From NCBI GenBank assembly GCA_934130975.1, contig CAKOYU010000002.1, positions 138,661-202,660 on the forward strand: a stretch of DNA of 64,000 bases, in the 5' to 3' direction. The position numbers and the translations under genes are program-made. Positions 1-9,417 of the stretch are shown here, one piece after another. Origin of the DNA: an uncultured Clostridia bacterium (GTDB lineage: Bacteria > Bacillota > Clostridia > TANB77 > CAG-508). Each line of letters opens with the position of its first letter. Within the stretch, counting starts at the first letter, position 1. The notes under the pieces were generated by a model. The model saw only the letters and a program-made list of their open reading frames with translations. It had not been told where the DNA came from and did not search any database.

Positions 1-1
1 A

Positions 2-2428
2 GTAAATGAACAAAAAGTAATGCCAGAAAAGAATTATAATCAAAATAATAGACAAAATAGAGATAATAGAGAATTTAGACCAAACAATAATAGAGATAAT
101 CAAAACAATAATGGTTTCAGAAGAAATAATAATAACAGATTTAATAATGATAGAAATCAACAACAAGGAAATCGTAATTTTGATAGAAATTATTCAAACA
201 ATGGCAATAATAATGGAAATAGACCAAGATTTGATAGAAATAATAGACCTAATAATAATAACAATAATGGTGGAAGATTTGACAACAGAAATAGACAAGG
301 TGGAAATCCAAGATTTAATAATGGAAATAGACCATTAGATGAAAAGAGAATTGAAAAAAATATCAAAGATATAATGGCTGTTGAAAGTATAGAAAAAGAG
401 CCAGCAAGAGAATATAACAAATCAATTGATAAGCAAAAACAAAACACTAGATTTGATGATAACAGAAAGAAAAATAAAACAAGAAGAAATAATCAAAATG
501 GTGAAATAAATGAACACAAACTAAAAGGATTAAAGAGAACAGATAGCTTGTCAAATATGTTTAATGACCAAGAAGGTGGAATGCTAGATTATTATGATTT
601 AACAACACAAAGAGGTAAAAAAGGTAAAAAGAAAATAAACAAAAATGATGAAAATCGTAATAAACAAAAAATCTTCAAATTAGAAGAAATTACAATTCCA
701 GAAACAATCACAGTAAAAGACTTTGCTGCAGAATTAAAGAAAACAACAGCAGAAGTTATTAAAAAATTACTTGGTTATGGTGTAATGGCAACAATCAACA
801 ATGATATTGATTTTGATACTGCATCTTTAATAGCTGACGAATTTGGAGTAAAAGTTAACAAAAAGGAAACAGTAACAGAAGAAGATATCCTATTTGATGA
901 TTCAGAAGATAGAGAAGAAGATTTAATGCCACGTCCACCAGTAATAGTAGTAATGGGACACGTAGATCATGGAAAAACTTCTTTATTAGACGCCGTTAAG
1001 AAAACAAATGTAATCGAAGGTGAAGCTGGAGGAATTACACAACATATAGGTGCATACAAAGTAAAAGTAAATGACAGAGAAATTACATTTTTAGATACAC
1101 CAGGACACGAGGCATTTACAGCAATGAGAGCGAGAGGTGCTCAAATAACTGATATAGCAATACTTGTAGTTGCAGCAAATGATGGTGTAATGCCACAAAC
1201 AGTAGAAGCTATAAACCATGCAAAATCAGCAGGAATTCCAATAATTGTTGCAATAAACAAAATGGATTTACCAGATGCTAATATAGATAAAGTAAAACAA
1301 GAATTAATGGCTTATGAATTAGTACCAGAAGAATGGGGAGGAGATACAATATTTGTACCAATCTCTGCTAAACAACATCAAAATATAGATCAATTATTAG
1401 AAATGGTATTATTAGAAGCTGATATGCTAGAATTAAAAGCAAATCCAAATAAACAAGCAAAAGGTGTAGTAATAGAAGCAAGACTAGACAAAAATAGAGG
1501 AGCAATTGCATCAATGCTTGTACAAAGGGGAACACTTGATGTTGGAGATACAATAGTTGTAGGTTCATCAATTGGTAGAATTAGAAGTATGACAGATGAG
1601 AAAGGTAAAAAAGTAAAAAAAGCCGGACCATCAACACCAGTAGAAATAATGGGATTAACAGAAGTGCCACAAGCTGGAGATATCTTCTATGAAGTAAAAG
1701 ATGAAAAAACAGCTAAACATTTAATAGAAAAGAGAAAACGTCAAGAAAGAGAAAATACAATAAATGCAATGAACAAAGTAACATTAGACAATTTATTCAG
1801 CCAAATGGAAGCTGGAGACTTGAAAGTGCTTAACTTAATAGTAAAAGCAGATGTTCAAGGTTCTGTAGAAGCAATCAAACAATCAATGGAAAAATTGTCA
1901 AATGAAGAAGTAAGAGTAAAAGTTATTCATGCTGCAGCAGGGGCTGTTACAGAATCAGATGTAACACTTGCAAAAGTATCAAATGCAATAATCATAGCAT
2001 TTAATGTTAGACCAATGCCAACAGCAAAAGACATGGCAGAAAAAGAAGAAGTACAAATAAAACAATATTCTGTAATATATCAAGCAATAGATGATGTAGA
2101 ATCTGCAATGAAAGGTATGTTAGCACCAAAATATGAAGAACACATAATAGGAAATGCAGAAGTTAGACAAACATTTAAAATATCAAATGTTGGTACAATT
2201 GCTGGTGCATATGTATTAGATGGAAAACTAGAAAGAAATGCAGGAGTAAGAGTATTACGTGACAATGTAGTTATACATGATGGTAAACTAGCATCATTAA
2301 AGAGATTTAAAGATGATGCTAAAGAGGTATCAAAAGGATATGAATGTGGTATCCAAATTGAAAAATACAATGATATCAAAGAAGGAGATATTATTGAAGC
2401 ATATATTATGGAAGAAATTAAGAGATAG
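2..2428 (+). CDS. infB: Translation initiation factor IF-2 (5' end beyond window)
   Basis: IF-2 is the GTPase that brings initiator tRNA to the 30S subunit and promotes subunit joining. The frame is open to the left edge, and the first ATG (20) lies inside what reads as ordinary coding sequence, so the gene probably begins outside the window. The visible N-terminal part (to about base 640) is extremely rich in Asn and Arg and probably disordered. An IF2_N-like domain follows at about 680-870. The GTPase domain has G1 GHVDHGKT near 956, G3 DTPGH near 1096 and G4 NKMD near 1257, followed by the usual C-terminal beta-barrel domains. It heads the classical infB-rbfA-nrnA-truB group, but a repeat pair separates it from rbfA. 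Identity is certain; the true start is unknown. Confidence 0.95.
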   Translation, partial: VNEQKVMPEKNYNQNNRQNRDNREFRPNNNRDNQNNNGFRRNNNNRFNNDRNQQQGNRNFDRNYSNNGNNNGNRPRFDRNNRPNNNNNNGGRFDNRNRQGGNPRFNNGNRPLDEKRIEKNIKDIMAVESIEKEPAREYNKSIDKQKQNTRFDDNRKKNKTRRNNQNGEINEHKLKGLKRTDSLSNMFNDQEGGMLDYYDLTTQRGKKGKKKINKNDENRNKQKIFKLEEITIPETITVKDFAAELKKTTAEVIKKLLGYGVMATINNDIDFDTASLIADEFGVKVNKKETVTEEDILFDDSEDREEDLMPRPPVIVVMGHVDHGKTSLLDAVKKTNVIEGEAGGITQHIGAYKVKVNDREITFLDTPGHEAFTAMRARGAQITDIAILVVAANDGVMPQTVEAINHAKSAGIPIIVAINKMDLPDANIDKVKQELMAYELVPEEWGGDTIFVPISAKQHQNIDQLLEMVLLEADMLELKANPNKQAKGVVIEARLDKNRGAIASMLVQRGTLDVGDTIVVGSSIGRIRSMTDEKGKKVKKAGPSTPVEIMGLTEVPQAGDIFYEVKDEKTAKHLIEKRKRQERENTINAMNKVTLDNLFSQMEAGDLKVLNLIVKADVQGSVEAIKQSMEKLSNEEVRVKVIHAAAGAVTESDVTLAKVSNAIIIAFNVRPMPTAKDMAEKEEVQIKQYSVIYQAIDDVESAMKGMLAPKYEEHIIGNAEVRQTFKISNVGTIAGAYVLDGKLERNAGVRVLRDNVVIHDGKLASLKRFKDDAKEVSKGYECGIQIEKYNDIKEGDIIEAYIMEEIKR

Positions 2429-2492
2429 GTGCACAAAACAGAACCGGTCCCAAATGCGCAGTAAGCAAAACAGAACCGGTCCCAAATGTGCA
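2429..2492 (+). repeat. ACCGGT dispersed repeat, locus 1 (two units)
   Basis: Two nearly identical copies of CAAAACAGAACCGGTCCC lie 32 bp apart, framed by GTGCAC on the left and TGTGCA on the right. The locus starts directly after the infB stop codon and lies within an operon, so it should be transcribed. The same unit recurs at seven other places in the window. Confidence 0.9.
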
Positions 2493-2515
2493 AAACATTC
2501 AGAAAGGGGTTAAAA

Positions 2516-2890
2516 ATGCCTAAAAACAATAACCGTCAAGGAAGAATTGACGAAGAATTTAGAAAAGAACTTAGTCAAATAATTAGTTATGATTTAAAAG
2601 AACCTAGTGTAACAGGAATGATTAGTGTTACTAAAGTTAAAGTTACACCAGACTTAAAATATGCAAAAGTATCTGTCAGCATTTTGAACTCAAAAAATGT
2701 GAAAGAAACTTTAGCAGGATTAAAAAAATCTTCTGGATATTTACGTTCAGAATTAGCTAAAAGAATTAATTTAAGAAATACTCCAGAGTTAGTGTTTGAA
2801 TTAGATGAATCTTTAGAGTATGGAGCTAGAATAGATAGCATATTAAATGATATAATGAAAAACAAAGATAACGGAGGAAATAATAAATAA
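2516..2890 (+). CDS. rbfA: Ribosome-binding factor A
   Basis: RbfA binds the 30S subunit and helps mature the 5' end of 16S rRNA. The 124-residue product has the usual size and KH-like pattern, including the VKVTPDLKYAKVSVSIL strand and the N-terminal segment on ribosomal protein-like RNA binding. The ATG at 2516 is preceded by GAAAGGGG at a good distance. An in-frame ATG at 2486 lies inside the upstream repeat and has no ribosome binding site, so it is rejected. The stop codon overlaps the next start by one base, implying translational coupling with the DHH phosphoesterase. Confidence 0.93.
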   Translation: MPKNNNRQGRIDEEFRKELSQIISYDLKEPSVTGMISVTKVKVTPDLKYAKVSVSILNSKNVKETLAGLKKSSGYLRSELAKRINLRNTPELVFELDESLEYGARIDSILNDIMKNKDNGGNNK

Positions 2891-3849
2891 TGACATTAGA
2901 TGATATATTAGAAGAGATAAAAAAAGCAGAAACAATTGTAATATTATCACATGAGTCACCTGATGGAGATGCTGTATCTAGCTCTCTATCAGTGATGCAT
3001 GCGGTTCAACAATTAGGAAAAAAAGCTGATGTTGTAATTCCTGAATATTCAAAAGATTTTAAATTTTTGCCAGGCTCAGAAAAAATATTAGAAAAAGGTC
3101 AAGAAGAACCATATGATTTAGCAATAGCAGTTGATTGTACAGATTTAAAAAGATTAGCTTGTGGAAATGAATATTTTGAACCAGCAAAAACAACAATACA
3201 AATAGATCACCATTCAGTAAATGCAATGTTTGCAGATTACAATTATGTCGATCCAGTAGCACCAGCCTGTTGCCAAGTACTTGCAGCAATGTTTGAATAT
3301 TACAATATAGAGATAAATAAAGATTTAGCAACATGCATTTTAACAGGTATAATAACAGATACAGGTGGATTCCAATGGGGAGGAGTAAGTCCTGAAACAT
3401 TTGAATTTGCAGCAGAATTGCTAAGAAAAGGTGCTAAACTTAAAGATATTTGCAGAATTGCATTAAGAAAGAAAAGCAAAGCTCATTGTGAATTAGAAAA
3501 ATTGATTTATAATAGATTAGAATTTCTAGAAGATGGAAAAGTAGCTTTTGCATACTTGAATTTAGAAGATTATGAAAAAACAAATGCTGAAATTGGAGAC
3601 GATGAAGGCTTAGTAGAAATGATTCGTGATATTGAAGATGTAGAAGTTGCTGTATTGTTAAAAGAAAAAGAAGGAACAAACGGTTACAAAGGTTCATTAC
3701 GTTCTCATGAAACTGTTAATGTTTCAGATATATGTATGTTACTTGGTGGTGGGGGACATAAAGGAGCAGCCGGATGCTTTGTTAGTGGAACACTAGAACA
3801 AGCAAAAAATAAAGTTATAAATGCAGTAAAACAAGGATTAAAAAAATAA
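2890..3849 (+). CDS. nrnA: DHH-family oligoribonuclease / pAp phosphatase (NrnA type)
   Basis: NrnA-type enzymes degrade nanoRNAs of 2-5 nucleotides and can dephosphorylate 3'-phosphoadenosine 5'-phosphate. The 319-residue protein shows the first metal-binding motif SHESPDGDA near residues 20-28, a second Asp in AVDCTD, the DHH triad near residue 106, and the C-terminal DHHA1 substrate-binding motif GGGGHKGAAG near residue 285. Length matches the family. It sits between rbfA and truB, a common Firmicutes arrangement, and its ATG overlaps the rbfA stop codon. The choice of NrnA over other DHH/DHHA1 enzymes rests on length and context. Confidence 0.88.
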   Translation: MTLDDILEEIKKAETIVILSHESPDGDAVSSSLSVMHAVQQLGKKADVVIPEYSKDFKFLPGSEKILEKGQEEPYDLAIAVDCTDLKRLACGNEYFEPAKTTIQIDHHSVNAMFADYNYVDPVAPACCQVLAAMFEYYNIEINKDLATCILTGIITDTGGFQWGGVSPETFEFAAELLRKGAKLKDICRIALRKKSKAHCELEKLIYNRLEFLEDGKVAFAYLNLEDYEKTNAEIGDDEGLVEMIRDIEDVEVAVLLKEKEGTNGYKGSLRSHETVNVSDICMLLGGGGHKGAAGCFVSGTLEQAKNKVINAVKQGLKK

Positions 3850-3850
3850 A

Positions 3851-4699
3851 ATGGATGGAATAATAATAATAAATAAACCTAAAAATTGTACATCACATGA
3901 TATAGTAAGAAAAGCAAAGAAAATATTAAATGAAAAAGTTGGACATACAGGTACATTAGATCCTAATGCGACAGGAGTGTTGCCATTACTTATTGGAAAA
4001 GGAACACAGATTTCAAAATACATAATTAATCATGACAAAACATATGAAGCAGTTTTGCAACTAGGTGAAAAAACAGACACTGCAGATATAGAAGGCGAAG
4101 TAATAGAAACAAAACCTGTTGATTCAAAATGTCTTGAAGCAAAATTTATAGAGCAAACTTTGAAAGCATTAGAAGGAGAGCAGGAACAAGTACCACCAAT
4201 GTATTCTGCAATTAAAATAAATGGAAAAAAATTGTATGAATATGCTAGAAAAGGTGAGAAAGTTGAAATTGAGCCTAGAAAAATAGAAATTTATAGTTTA
4301 GAACTGATAAATATTAATGAAGCTGACAAGCAAATTGAATTTAGAGTATCTTGTTCAAAAGGAACATATATAAGAACATTATGTGAGAATATAGCTGAAA
4401 AGCTTGGCACAGTGGGATATATGAAAGAACTTAAAAGAACTCAAGTGGGTGAGTTCAAAATAGAAGATGCAATTACAATAGAGGAATTAGAGCAAAATCA
4501 AACTTGCATTACAATTGAAAATTATTTTAGACAAAATAAAAATATTAATTTGAATGAAAAAAAGTTGCAATTATTTTTGAATGGTGTACAATTGACTTGG
4601 CCATTACCTGATGGCGTGTATAAAGTTTACAGTAATGAGCATTTTATTGGAATTGGGACTGTTAAAAATAATTTGCTTAAAAGAGATATTATAATATAA
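3851..4699 (+). CDS. truB: tRNA pseudouridine(55) synthase TruB
   Basis: TruB converts U55 in the T-loop of tRNAs to pseudouridine. The N-terminus has the family hallmark GHTGTLDPNATGVLP with catalytic Asp37, followed by KTYEAVLQLGEKTDTAD and the RNA-contact motif CSKGTYIRTL. At 282 residues it is of normal length with a short C-terminal part. It starts one base after the nrnA stop codon, so it is almost certainly in the same transcript. Its last bases are followed by the strong AGGAGG site of metG. Confidence 0.94.
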   Translation: MDGIIIINKPKNCTSHDIVRKAKKILNEKVGHTGTLDPNATGVLPLLIGKGTQISKYIINHDKTYEAVLQLGEKTDTADIEGEVIETKPVDSKCLEAKFIEQTLKALEGEQEQVPPMYSAIKINGKKLYEYARKGEKVEIEPRKIEIYSLELININEADKQIEFRVSCSKGTYIRTLCENIAEKLGTVGYMKELKRTQVGEFKIEDAITIEELEQNQTCITIENYFRQNKNINLNEKKLQLFLNGVQLTWPLPDGVYKVYSNEHFIGIGTVKNNLLKRDIII

Positions 4700-4716
4700 A
4701 GAAGGAGGATGAAAGA

Positions 4717-6273
4717 ATGGAAAAATTCTATATAACAACACCAATATATTACCCAAGTGGAAAATTTCATATAGGAACAGCATACACAACAGTATTAGCA
4801 GACACAGTAAAAAGATACAAACAACTAAGAGGGTATGATGTATTCATGTTAACAGGAACAGACGAACATGGACAAAAAATAGAGACAGTAGCAAAAGAAC
4901 ATGGAAAAACACCACAGGAGCATGTTGACGAAATGGCAAAAATGGCAAAGGACTTATGGAAATTAATGAACATAAACTATGACTATTTTATCAGAACAAC
5001 AGAACCAAGACATGAAAAAGCTGTTCAAAAAATCTTTGAATACTTTTTACAAAAAGGAGACATATATAAAGGAGAATATGAAGGTTGGTATTGTATGCCA
5101 TGTGAAACATATTTTACAGAAACACAATTAGTTGACGGAAAATGTCCTGATTGCGGTAGAGAAGTAAAATTAATGAAAGAAGAAGCATATTTCTTCAATA
5201 TGAAAAAATATGCAGACAAATTACTACAATATTATGATGAACATCCAGATTTCATCCAACCAGAATATAGAAAAACAGAGATGATAAATAACTTTATAAA
5301 ACCAGGACTTGAAGACTTGTGTGTAACAAGAACATCATTTGATTGGGGAATAAAAGTAGAATCAGATCCAAAACATGTTATATATGTATGGTTAGATGCG
5401 TTAACAAATTATTTGACAGCATTGGGTTATACACAAGATGAAGATGAACTATTCAAAAAATACTGGCCAGCAGATTTACAAATAATAGGAAAAGACATAG
5501 CAAGATTCCATTTAATATATTGGCCAATATTCTTAATGGCATTAGACTTACCATTGCCAAAGAAAATATTAGTCCATAACTGGATAATGATGAAAGACGG
5601 AAAAATGTCAAAATCAAAAGGAAATGTTGTATATCCAGAAAAATTAATAAGCAGATATGGATTAGATGCAACAAGATATTTTTTATTAAGAGAAATGCAA
5701 ACATCACAAGATGGATTATATACACCAGAAAGTTTTATAGAAAGATATAATTCAGACTTGTGTAATGATTTAGGAAATTTAGTAAATAGAACAGTATCGA
5801 TGGTAAATAAATACTTTTGTGGAAAAGTACCAGAATATAATGGTACACCAAATGAAGTAGATAAAGAATTTGAAGAATTTACAAATATTCAAATTAAAAA
5901 AGTAGAAGAATTAATCGAAAAATATGAAATAGCTGATTCTTTAAAAGAGTTGTGGATATTAGTTTCTAGAACAAACAAATATATAGATGAAACTAGACCA
6001 TGGGAACTTGCTAAAAACGAAGAAACAGAAAAACTAGAATCTAGCATGTATCATCTAATAGAAAATATTAGAAAAATAGGAATAATTTTATTACCATTTA
6101 TGGAAGAAACAGCAAAGAATTTATTACATCAAATTGGAATAACAGAAGAATTTCAAACATGGGATAGCTTGTATGAATATGATAAATTAAAAGACATTCA
6201 AGTGATTGAAAAAGGTGAACCGCTATTTATGAGAAAAGATATTGAAGAGGAATTAGAATATTTAAGAAGCTAA
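4717..6273 (+). CDS. metG: Methionyl-tRNA synthetase
   Basis: Class I aminoacyl-tRNA synthetase that charges tRNA-Met. The HIGH-type signature is HIGT (residues 18-21) and the KMSKS loop is near residue 295. A zinc knuckle of CMPC and CPDC pairs lies near residues 126-145. At 518 residues it lacks the C-terminal EMAP/Trbp111-type tRNA-binding domain found in the longer Bacillus enzyme, so it is the short form. The start has an excellent GAAGGAGGATG site. It follows truB closely and precedes a deacetylase gene by 22 bases. Confidence 0.95.
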   Translation: MEKFYITTPIYYPSGKFHIGTAYTTVLADTVKRYKQLRGYDVFMLTGTDEHGQKIETVAKEHGKTPQEHVDEMAKMAKDLWKLMNINYDYFIRTTEPRHEKAVQKIFEYFLQKGDIYKGEYEGWYCMPCETYFTETQLVDGKCPDCGREVKLMKEEAYFFNMKKYADKLLQYYDEHPDFIQPEYRKTEMINNFIKPGLEDLCVTRTSFDWGIKVESDPKHVIYVWLDALTNYLTALGYTQDEDELFKKYWPADLQIIGKDIARFHLIYWPIFLMALDLPLPKKILVHNWIMMKDGKMSKSKGNVVYPEKLISRYGLDATRYFLLREMQTSQDGLYTPESFIERYNSDLCNDLGNLVNRTVSMVNKYFCGKVPEYNGTPNEVDKEFEEFTNIQIKKVEELIEKYEIADSLKELWILVSRTNKYIDETRPWELAKNEETEKLESSMYHLIENIRKIGIILLPFMEETAKNLLHQIGITEEFQTWDSLYEYDKLKDIQVIEKGEPLFMRKDIEEELEYLRS

Positions 6274-6295
6274 TTATTAGATAAAAGGTGGAAAA

Positions 6296-7198
6296 ATGGA
6301 TTTGATATCAATTAGAAGAAAATATAGAAATATAAGAAATATAATAATAGCAATATGTATACTAGTATTAGTGATTATATTTGGATTAGTAATAAAAGAA
6401 TTAAATAAAAAGTCAAAATATCAAAAGGTATATACATCATATGAAAACCAAATAAAACAACTTCAAGGAGGGCACCAAGAAGGAGAAGAGCACAAAACAC
6501 AAGAACAAAAGGAAACAGAAAAAAAAGCCAAGTTGCCACAACTAACAGAAGAAGGAAAAAGCAACTTAGAAAATATATATCATTCAGATACAAAGCGAGT
6601 ATTTTTAACATTTGATGATGGTCCATCAGAGACTGTAACGCCAGTAGTTTTGGACACATTAAAAAAAGAAAATATAAAAGCAACCTTCTTTTTGTTAGGA
6701 AGTAGAGTTGAACTTAATCCAGAACTTGTAAAACGTGAATACAATGAAGGACATTATTTGGCTAGTCATGGATATTCTCATGTATATTCACAAATATATG
6801 CATCTCCACAAAGTGTAATAGATGAATATAACAGAAGTGTTACTGCCATCAGAAATGCAATAGGAGAGCAACAATACAATCCACATCTATTTAGATTCCC
6901 TGGTGGATATTGGGGTGGAAAATATGCAGAAGTAAAAAAACAAGCAAAACAATTATTAGACGAAAATGACATTTTGCATATTGATTGGAATGCATTAACA
7001 TCAGATGCAGCTGGAGCAAAAACAACGGAACAGTTTATAGCAGAATTAGAAAAAACAGTTCCAAAACACAATAGTGTAGTTGTATTAATGCATGATGCAG
7101 GAAATAAACAAGCAACAGCAAATGCATTACCAACAATTATTAAATATTTTAGAGATAAAGGATTTGAATTTGAAAATTTCTATAGTATTATAAAGTAA
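6296..7198 (+). CDS. Membrane-anchored polysaccharide deacetylase (NodB family)
   Basis: A carbohydrate esterase family 4 protein, probably removing acetyl groups from peptidoglycan or another wall glycan. One N-terminal transmembrane helix (about residues 15-37) is followed by a charged Gln/Glu-rich linker and then the NodB domain. The domain holds the catalytic and zinc-binding motifs TFDDGPS (near residue 105), HGYSH (near 157), RFPGGY and LMHDAG. Length of 300 fits PdaA-like spore or vegetative deacetylases. The start has AAAGGTGG upstream. The substrate is not visible from sequence. Confidence 0.88.
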   Translation: MDLISIRRKYRNIRNIIIAICILVLVIIFGLVIKELNKKSKYQKVYTSYENQIKQLQGGHQEGEEHKTQEQKETEKKAKLPQLTEEGKSNLENIYHSDTKRVFLTFDDGPSETVTPVVLDTLKKENIKATFFLLGSRVELNPELVKREYNEGHYLASHGYSHVYSQIYASPQSVIDEYNRSVTAIRNAIGEQQYNPHLFRFPGGYWGGKYAEVKKQAKQLLDENDILHIDWNALTSDAAGAKTTEQFIAELEKTVPKHNSVVVLMHDAGNKQATANALPTIIKYFRDKGFEFENFYSIIK

Positions 7199-7203
7199 AA
7201 GTA

Positions 7204-7231
7204 TTGCAAAATAGAAAATATGTGATATAAT
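7204..7231 (+). promoter_or_regulatory. Candidate sigma-A promoter for tig
   Basis: TTGCAA (7204-7209) and TATAAT (7226-7231) are separated by 16 bp, 37 bases upstream of the trigger factor start. Confidence 0.55.
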
Positions 7232-7267
7232 ATAAAAGCTATAAGAAGACAAGAAAGGAAGATAATA

Positions 7268-8593
7268 ATGAATTGTAAAGTTGAAAAAACAAAAAACGCA
7301 AATGAAGTAAAATTAGAAATTACAGTAGAAGCAGAAAAATTTGAAAATGCTATGAAAAAAGTATATTTTCAAAATGCTAAATACTTTAACATACCAGGTT
7401 TCAGAAAAGGAAAAGCACCAATGAATATAGTAGAAAAATATTATGGAGAGCAAATATTCTATGAAGATGCATTCAACGAAGTTGCAACAGAAGCCTATGA
7501 AGAAGCTATAAAAGAAAATAAAATAGAAGCAGTAAGCAGACCAGAAGTAGACATAGCTCAAATGGAAAAAGGAAAAGACTTAATATTTTCAGCAGTAGTA
7601 CAAACAAAACCAGAAGTAAAACTAGGAAAATATAAAGGAGTAGAAATCGAAAAAATAGAATACAAAGTAGACAAAAAAGCTGTAGATCATGAATTAGGAC
7701 ATATGCAAGAACACAATTCAAGATTAATAACAGTTGATGACAGACCATTAGAAAATGGAGATACAGCAACAATTGATTTCGAAGGATTTGTTGACGGAGT
7801 TGCATTTGATGGTGGAAAAGCAGAAGGTCATGAATTAGAAATAGGAAGTGGAGCATTTATCCCAGGATTTGAAGAACAATTAGTAGGAATGGAAATTGAT
7901 GGAGAAAAAGAAATCAAAGTAACATTCCCAAAAGAATACTTCTCAAAAGACTTAGCAGGAAAAGATGCTACATTCAAAGTAAAATTACATGAAATAAAGA
8001 AAAAAGAATTACCAGAATTAGATGACGAATTTGCCAAAGACGTTAGTGAATTTGATACATTAGACGAATTAAAGAAAAGTATCAAAGAAAAATTAACAAA
8101 AAATAATGAACAAAGAGCAAAATATGAAACAGAAGATGCAGCAATCAAAGCTGTATGTGAAGAATCAGAATTAGATGTTCCATCAGGAATGATTGAACTA
8201 GAAATAGACAATATGTTAAAAGACTTTGAACAAAGACTTGCATATCAAGGACTAAATCTAGAACAATACCTAAAAATGTTAGGAAAAACTGAAGAAGAAA
8301 TAAGAAAAGAATATGAGCCACAAGCTATAGAAGCAATAAAATCAAGACTTGTATTAGAAGCTGTAATAAAAGCAGAAAAAATCGAAGCAAGTGAAGAAGA
8401 AGTAAAAGCAAAAATGGAAGAAATGGCTAAAAGCTATGGAAAAGATGTAGAAGAATTAAGCAAAAACGAAAACTTAAAAAACTACTTAGAAGACGGAATA
8501 AAATCAGAAAAAGCATTAGAATTCATAGTAGCAAATGCAAAATTCGCAGAAAAGAAAAAAGAAACAAAAAAAACAACAGCTAGCAAAAAATAA
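7268..8593 (+). CDS. tig: Trigger factor (ribosome-bound peptidyl-prolyl isomerase)
   Basis: Trigger factor binds at the ribosomal exit tunnel and chaperones nascent chains. The N-terminal ribosome-binding domain contains the signature PGFRKGKAPM. The FKBP-type isomerase domain follows (about residues 160-245: NGDTATIDFEGFVDG to the end of the KVTFP segment), then the helical chaperone domain, with a Lys-rich C-terminal tail. Length of 441 is normal. It precedes clpP and clpX as in many Firmicutes, but a terminator and a repeat pair lie between tig and clpP. Confidence 0.95.
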   Translation: MNCKVEKTKNANEVKLEITVEAEKFENAMKKVYFQNAKYFNIPGFRKGKAPMNIVEKYYGEQIFYEDAFNEVATEAYEEAIKENKIEAVSRPEVDIAQMEKGKDLIFSAVVQTKPEVKLGKYKGVEIEKIEYKVDKKAVDHELGHMQEHNSRLITVDDRPLENGDTATIDFEGFVDGVAFDGGKAEGHELEIGSGAFIPGFEEQLVGMEIDGEKEIKVTFPKEYFSKDLAGKDATFKVKLHEIKKKELPELDDEFAKDVSEFDTLDELKKSIKEKLTKNNEQRAKYETEDAAIKAVCEESELDVPSGMIELEIDNMLKDFEQRLAYQGLNLEQYLKMLGKTEEEIRKEYEPQAIEAIKSRLVLEAVIKAEKIEASEEEVKAKMEEMAKSYGKDVEELSKNENLKNYLEDGIKSEKALEFIVANAKFAEKKKETKKTTASKK

Positions 8594-8599
8594 TAGCTA

Positions 8600-8646
8600 A
8601 AAAAGGGGCAAATTGGTAACGTAATAATTTGCGCCCTTTTATTTTT
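8600..8646 (+). terminator. Rho-independent terminator after tig
   Basis: AAAAGGGGCAAATT pairs with AATTTGCGCCCTTTT, followed by ATTTTTT. Confidence 0.8.
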
Positions 8647-8654
8647 TGAAAAAT

Positions 8655-8712
8655 GAGCAAAACAGAACCGGTCCCAAATGCGCAGTGAGCAAAACAGAAC
8701 CGGTCCCAAATG
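8655..8712 (+). repeat. ACCGGT dispersed repeat, locus 2 (two units)
   Basis: Two units of GCAAAACAGAACCGGTCCC with a 32-bp period lie between the tig terminator and the ribosome binding site of clpP. Confidence 0.9.
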
Positions 8713-8730
8713 TATAGAGGAGGATAAAGT

Positions 8731-9342
8731 ATGATAGAAAAAGATAGTTTAGTACCATATGTAATTGAACAAACAAGTAAAGGAGAAAGATCTTATGATA
8801 TTTTCTCAAGATTATTAAAAGATAGAATAATATTTTTAGGAGAAGATGTAAATCCAACATCTGCAAGTTTAATAATTGCACAATTATTATTCTTAGAGTC
8901 AGAAGATCCAGATAAAGAAATATTTTTATATATTAATTCACCTGGAGGATCTATTACAGATGGAATGGGAATTGTTGATACAATGAATTATATTAAATGT
9001 CCTGTTTCAACAATATGTGTTGGTTTAGCAGCAAGTTTTGGAGCTGTTTTACTAGCTAATGGTGAAAAAGGAAAAAGATATGCTACACCAAATTCAGAAA
9101 TATTAATACATCAACCATTAATTGGTGGTCAAGGTGGAGGAATTTCTGGTCAAGCTACAGAAATTAAAATTCATGCAGATCATATGATAAGAACAAGAGA
9201 GAAATTAAATAAATTATTAAGTGAAAAAACAGGTCAATCTATAGAGACTATTGAGAGAGATACTGAAAGAGACCACTATATGACAGCTCAAGAAGCACTA
9301 GAATATGGTCTTATTGATGGCATTATGGATAAAAGAATTTAA
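8731..9342 (+). CDS. clpP: ATP-dependent Clp protease proteolytic subunit
   Basis: Serine peptidase that forms the barrel-shaped degradation chamber used with ClpX or other Clp ATPases. Catalytic Ser102 lies in GLAASFGAV and His127 in LIHQPL; the SPGGSITDG oxyanion region is intact. Length of 203 is normal. AGAGGAGG precedes the ATG. clpX follows after 75 bases; that gap contains an AT-rich inverted repeat (AATTCTAATAA at 9341 against TTATTAGAATT ending at 9390) without a T-tract, so co-transcription remains likely. Confidence 0.96.
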   Translation: MIEKDSLVPYVIEQTSKGERSYDIFSRLLKDRIIFLGEDVNPTSASLIIAQLLFLESEDPDKEIFLYINSPGGSITDGMGIVDTMNYIKCPVSTICVGLAASFGAVLLANGEKGKRYATPNSEILIHQPLIGGQGGGISGQATEIKIHADHMIRTREKLNKLLSEKTGQSIETIERDTERDHYMTAQEALEYGLIDGIMDKRI

Positions 9343-9417
9343 TTCTAATAATAATTACATTTAATGCACATTAATAGAGTTATTAGAATTTGATAAAATA
9401 GAAAAGGAGAAATATAG

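Noticed and set aside
111..447. Alternative frames in the N-terminal part of infB
   Set aside because: They arise from the Asn/Arg low-complexity sequence; the IF-2 frame continues through.
2429..2492. ACCGGT repeat pairs as a CRISPR array or as IS ends
   Set aside because: Only two or three units per site, with no unique spacers of constant length, no transposase and no recognisable target duplications.
2486..2515. Upstream ATG of rbfA adding ten residues
   Set aside because: The codons lie inside the dispersed repeat, and a proper ribosome binding site precedes the ATG at 2516.
9341..9390. Inverted repeat between clpP and clpX as a terminator
   Set aside because: The stem is all A/T-rich and not followed by a T-tract. 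It may be a weak processing site but is not called.
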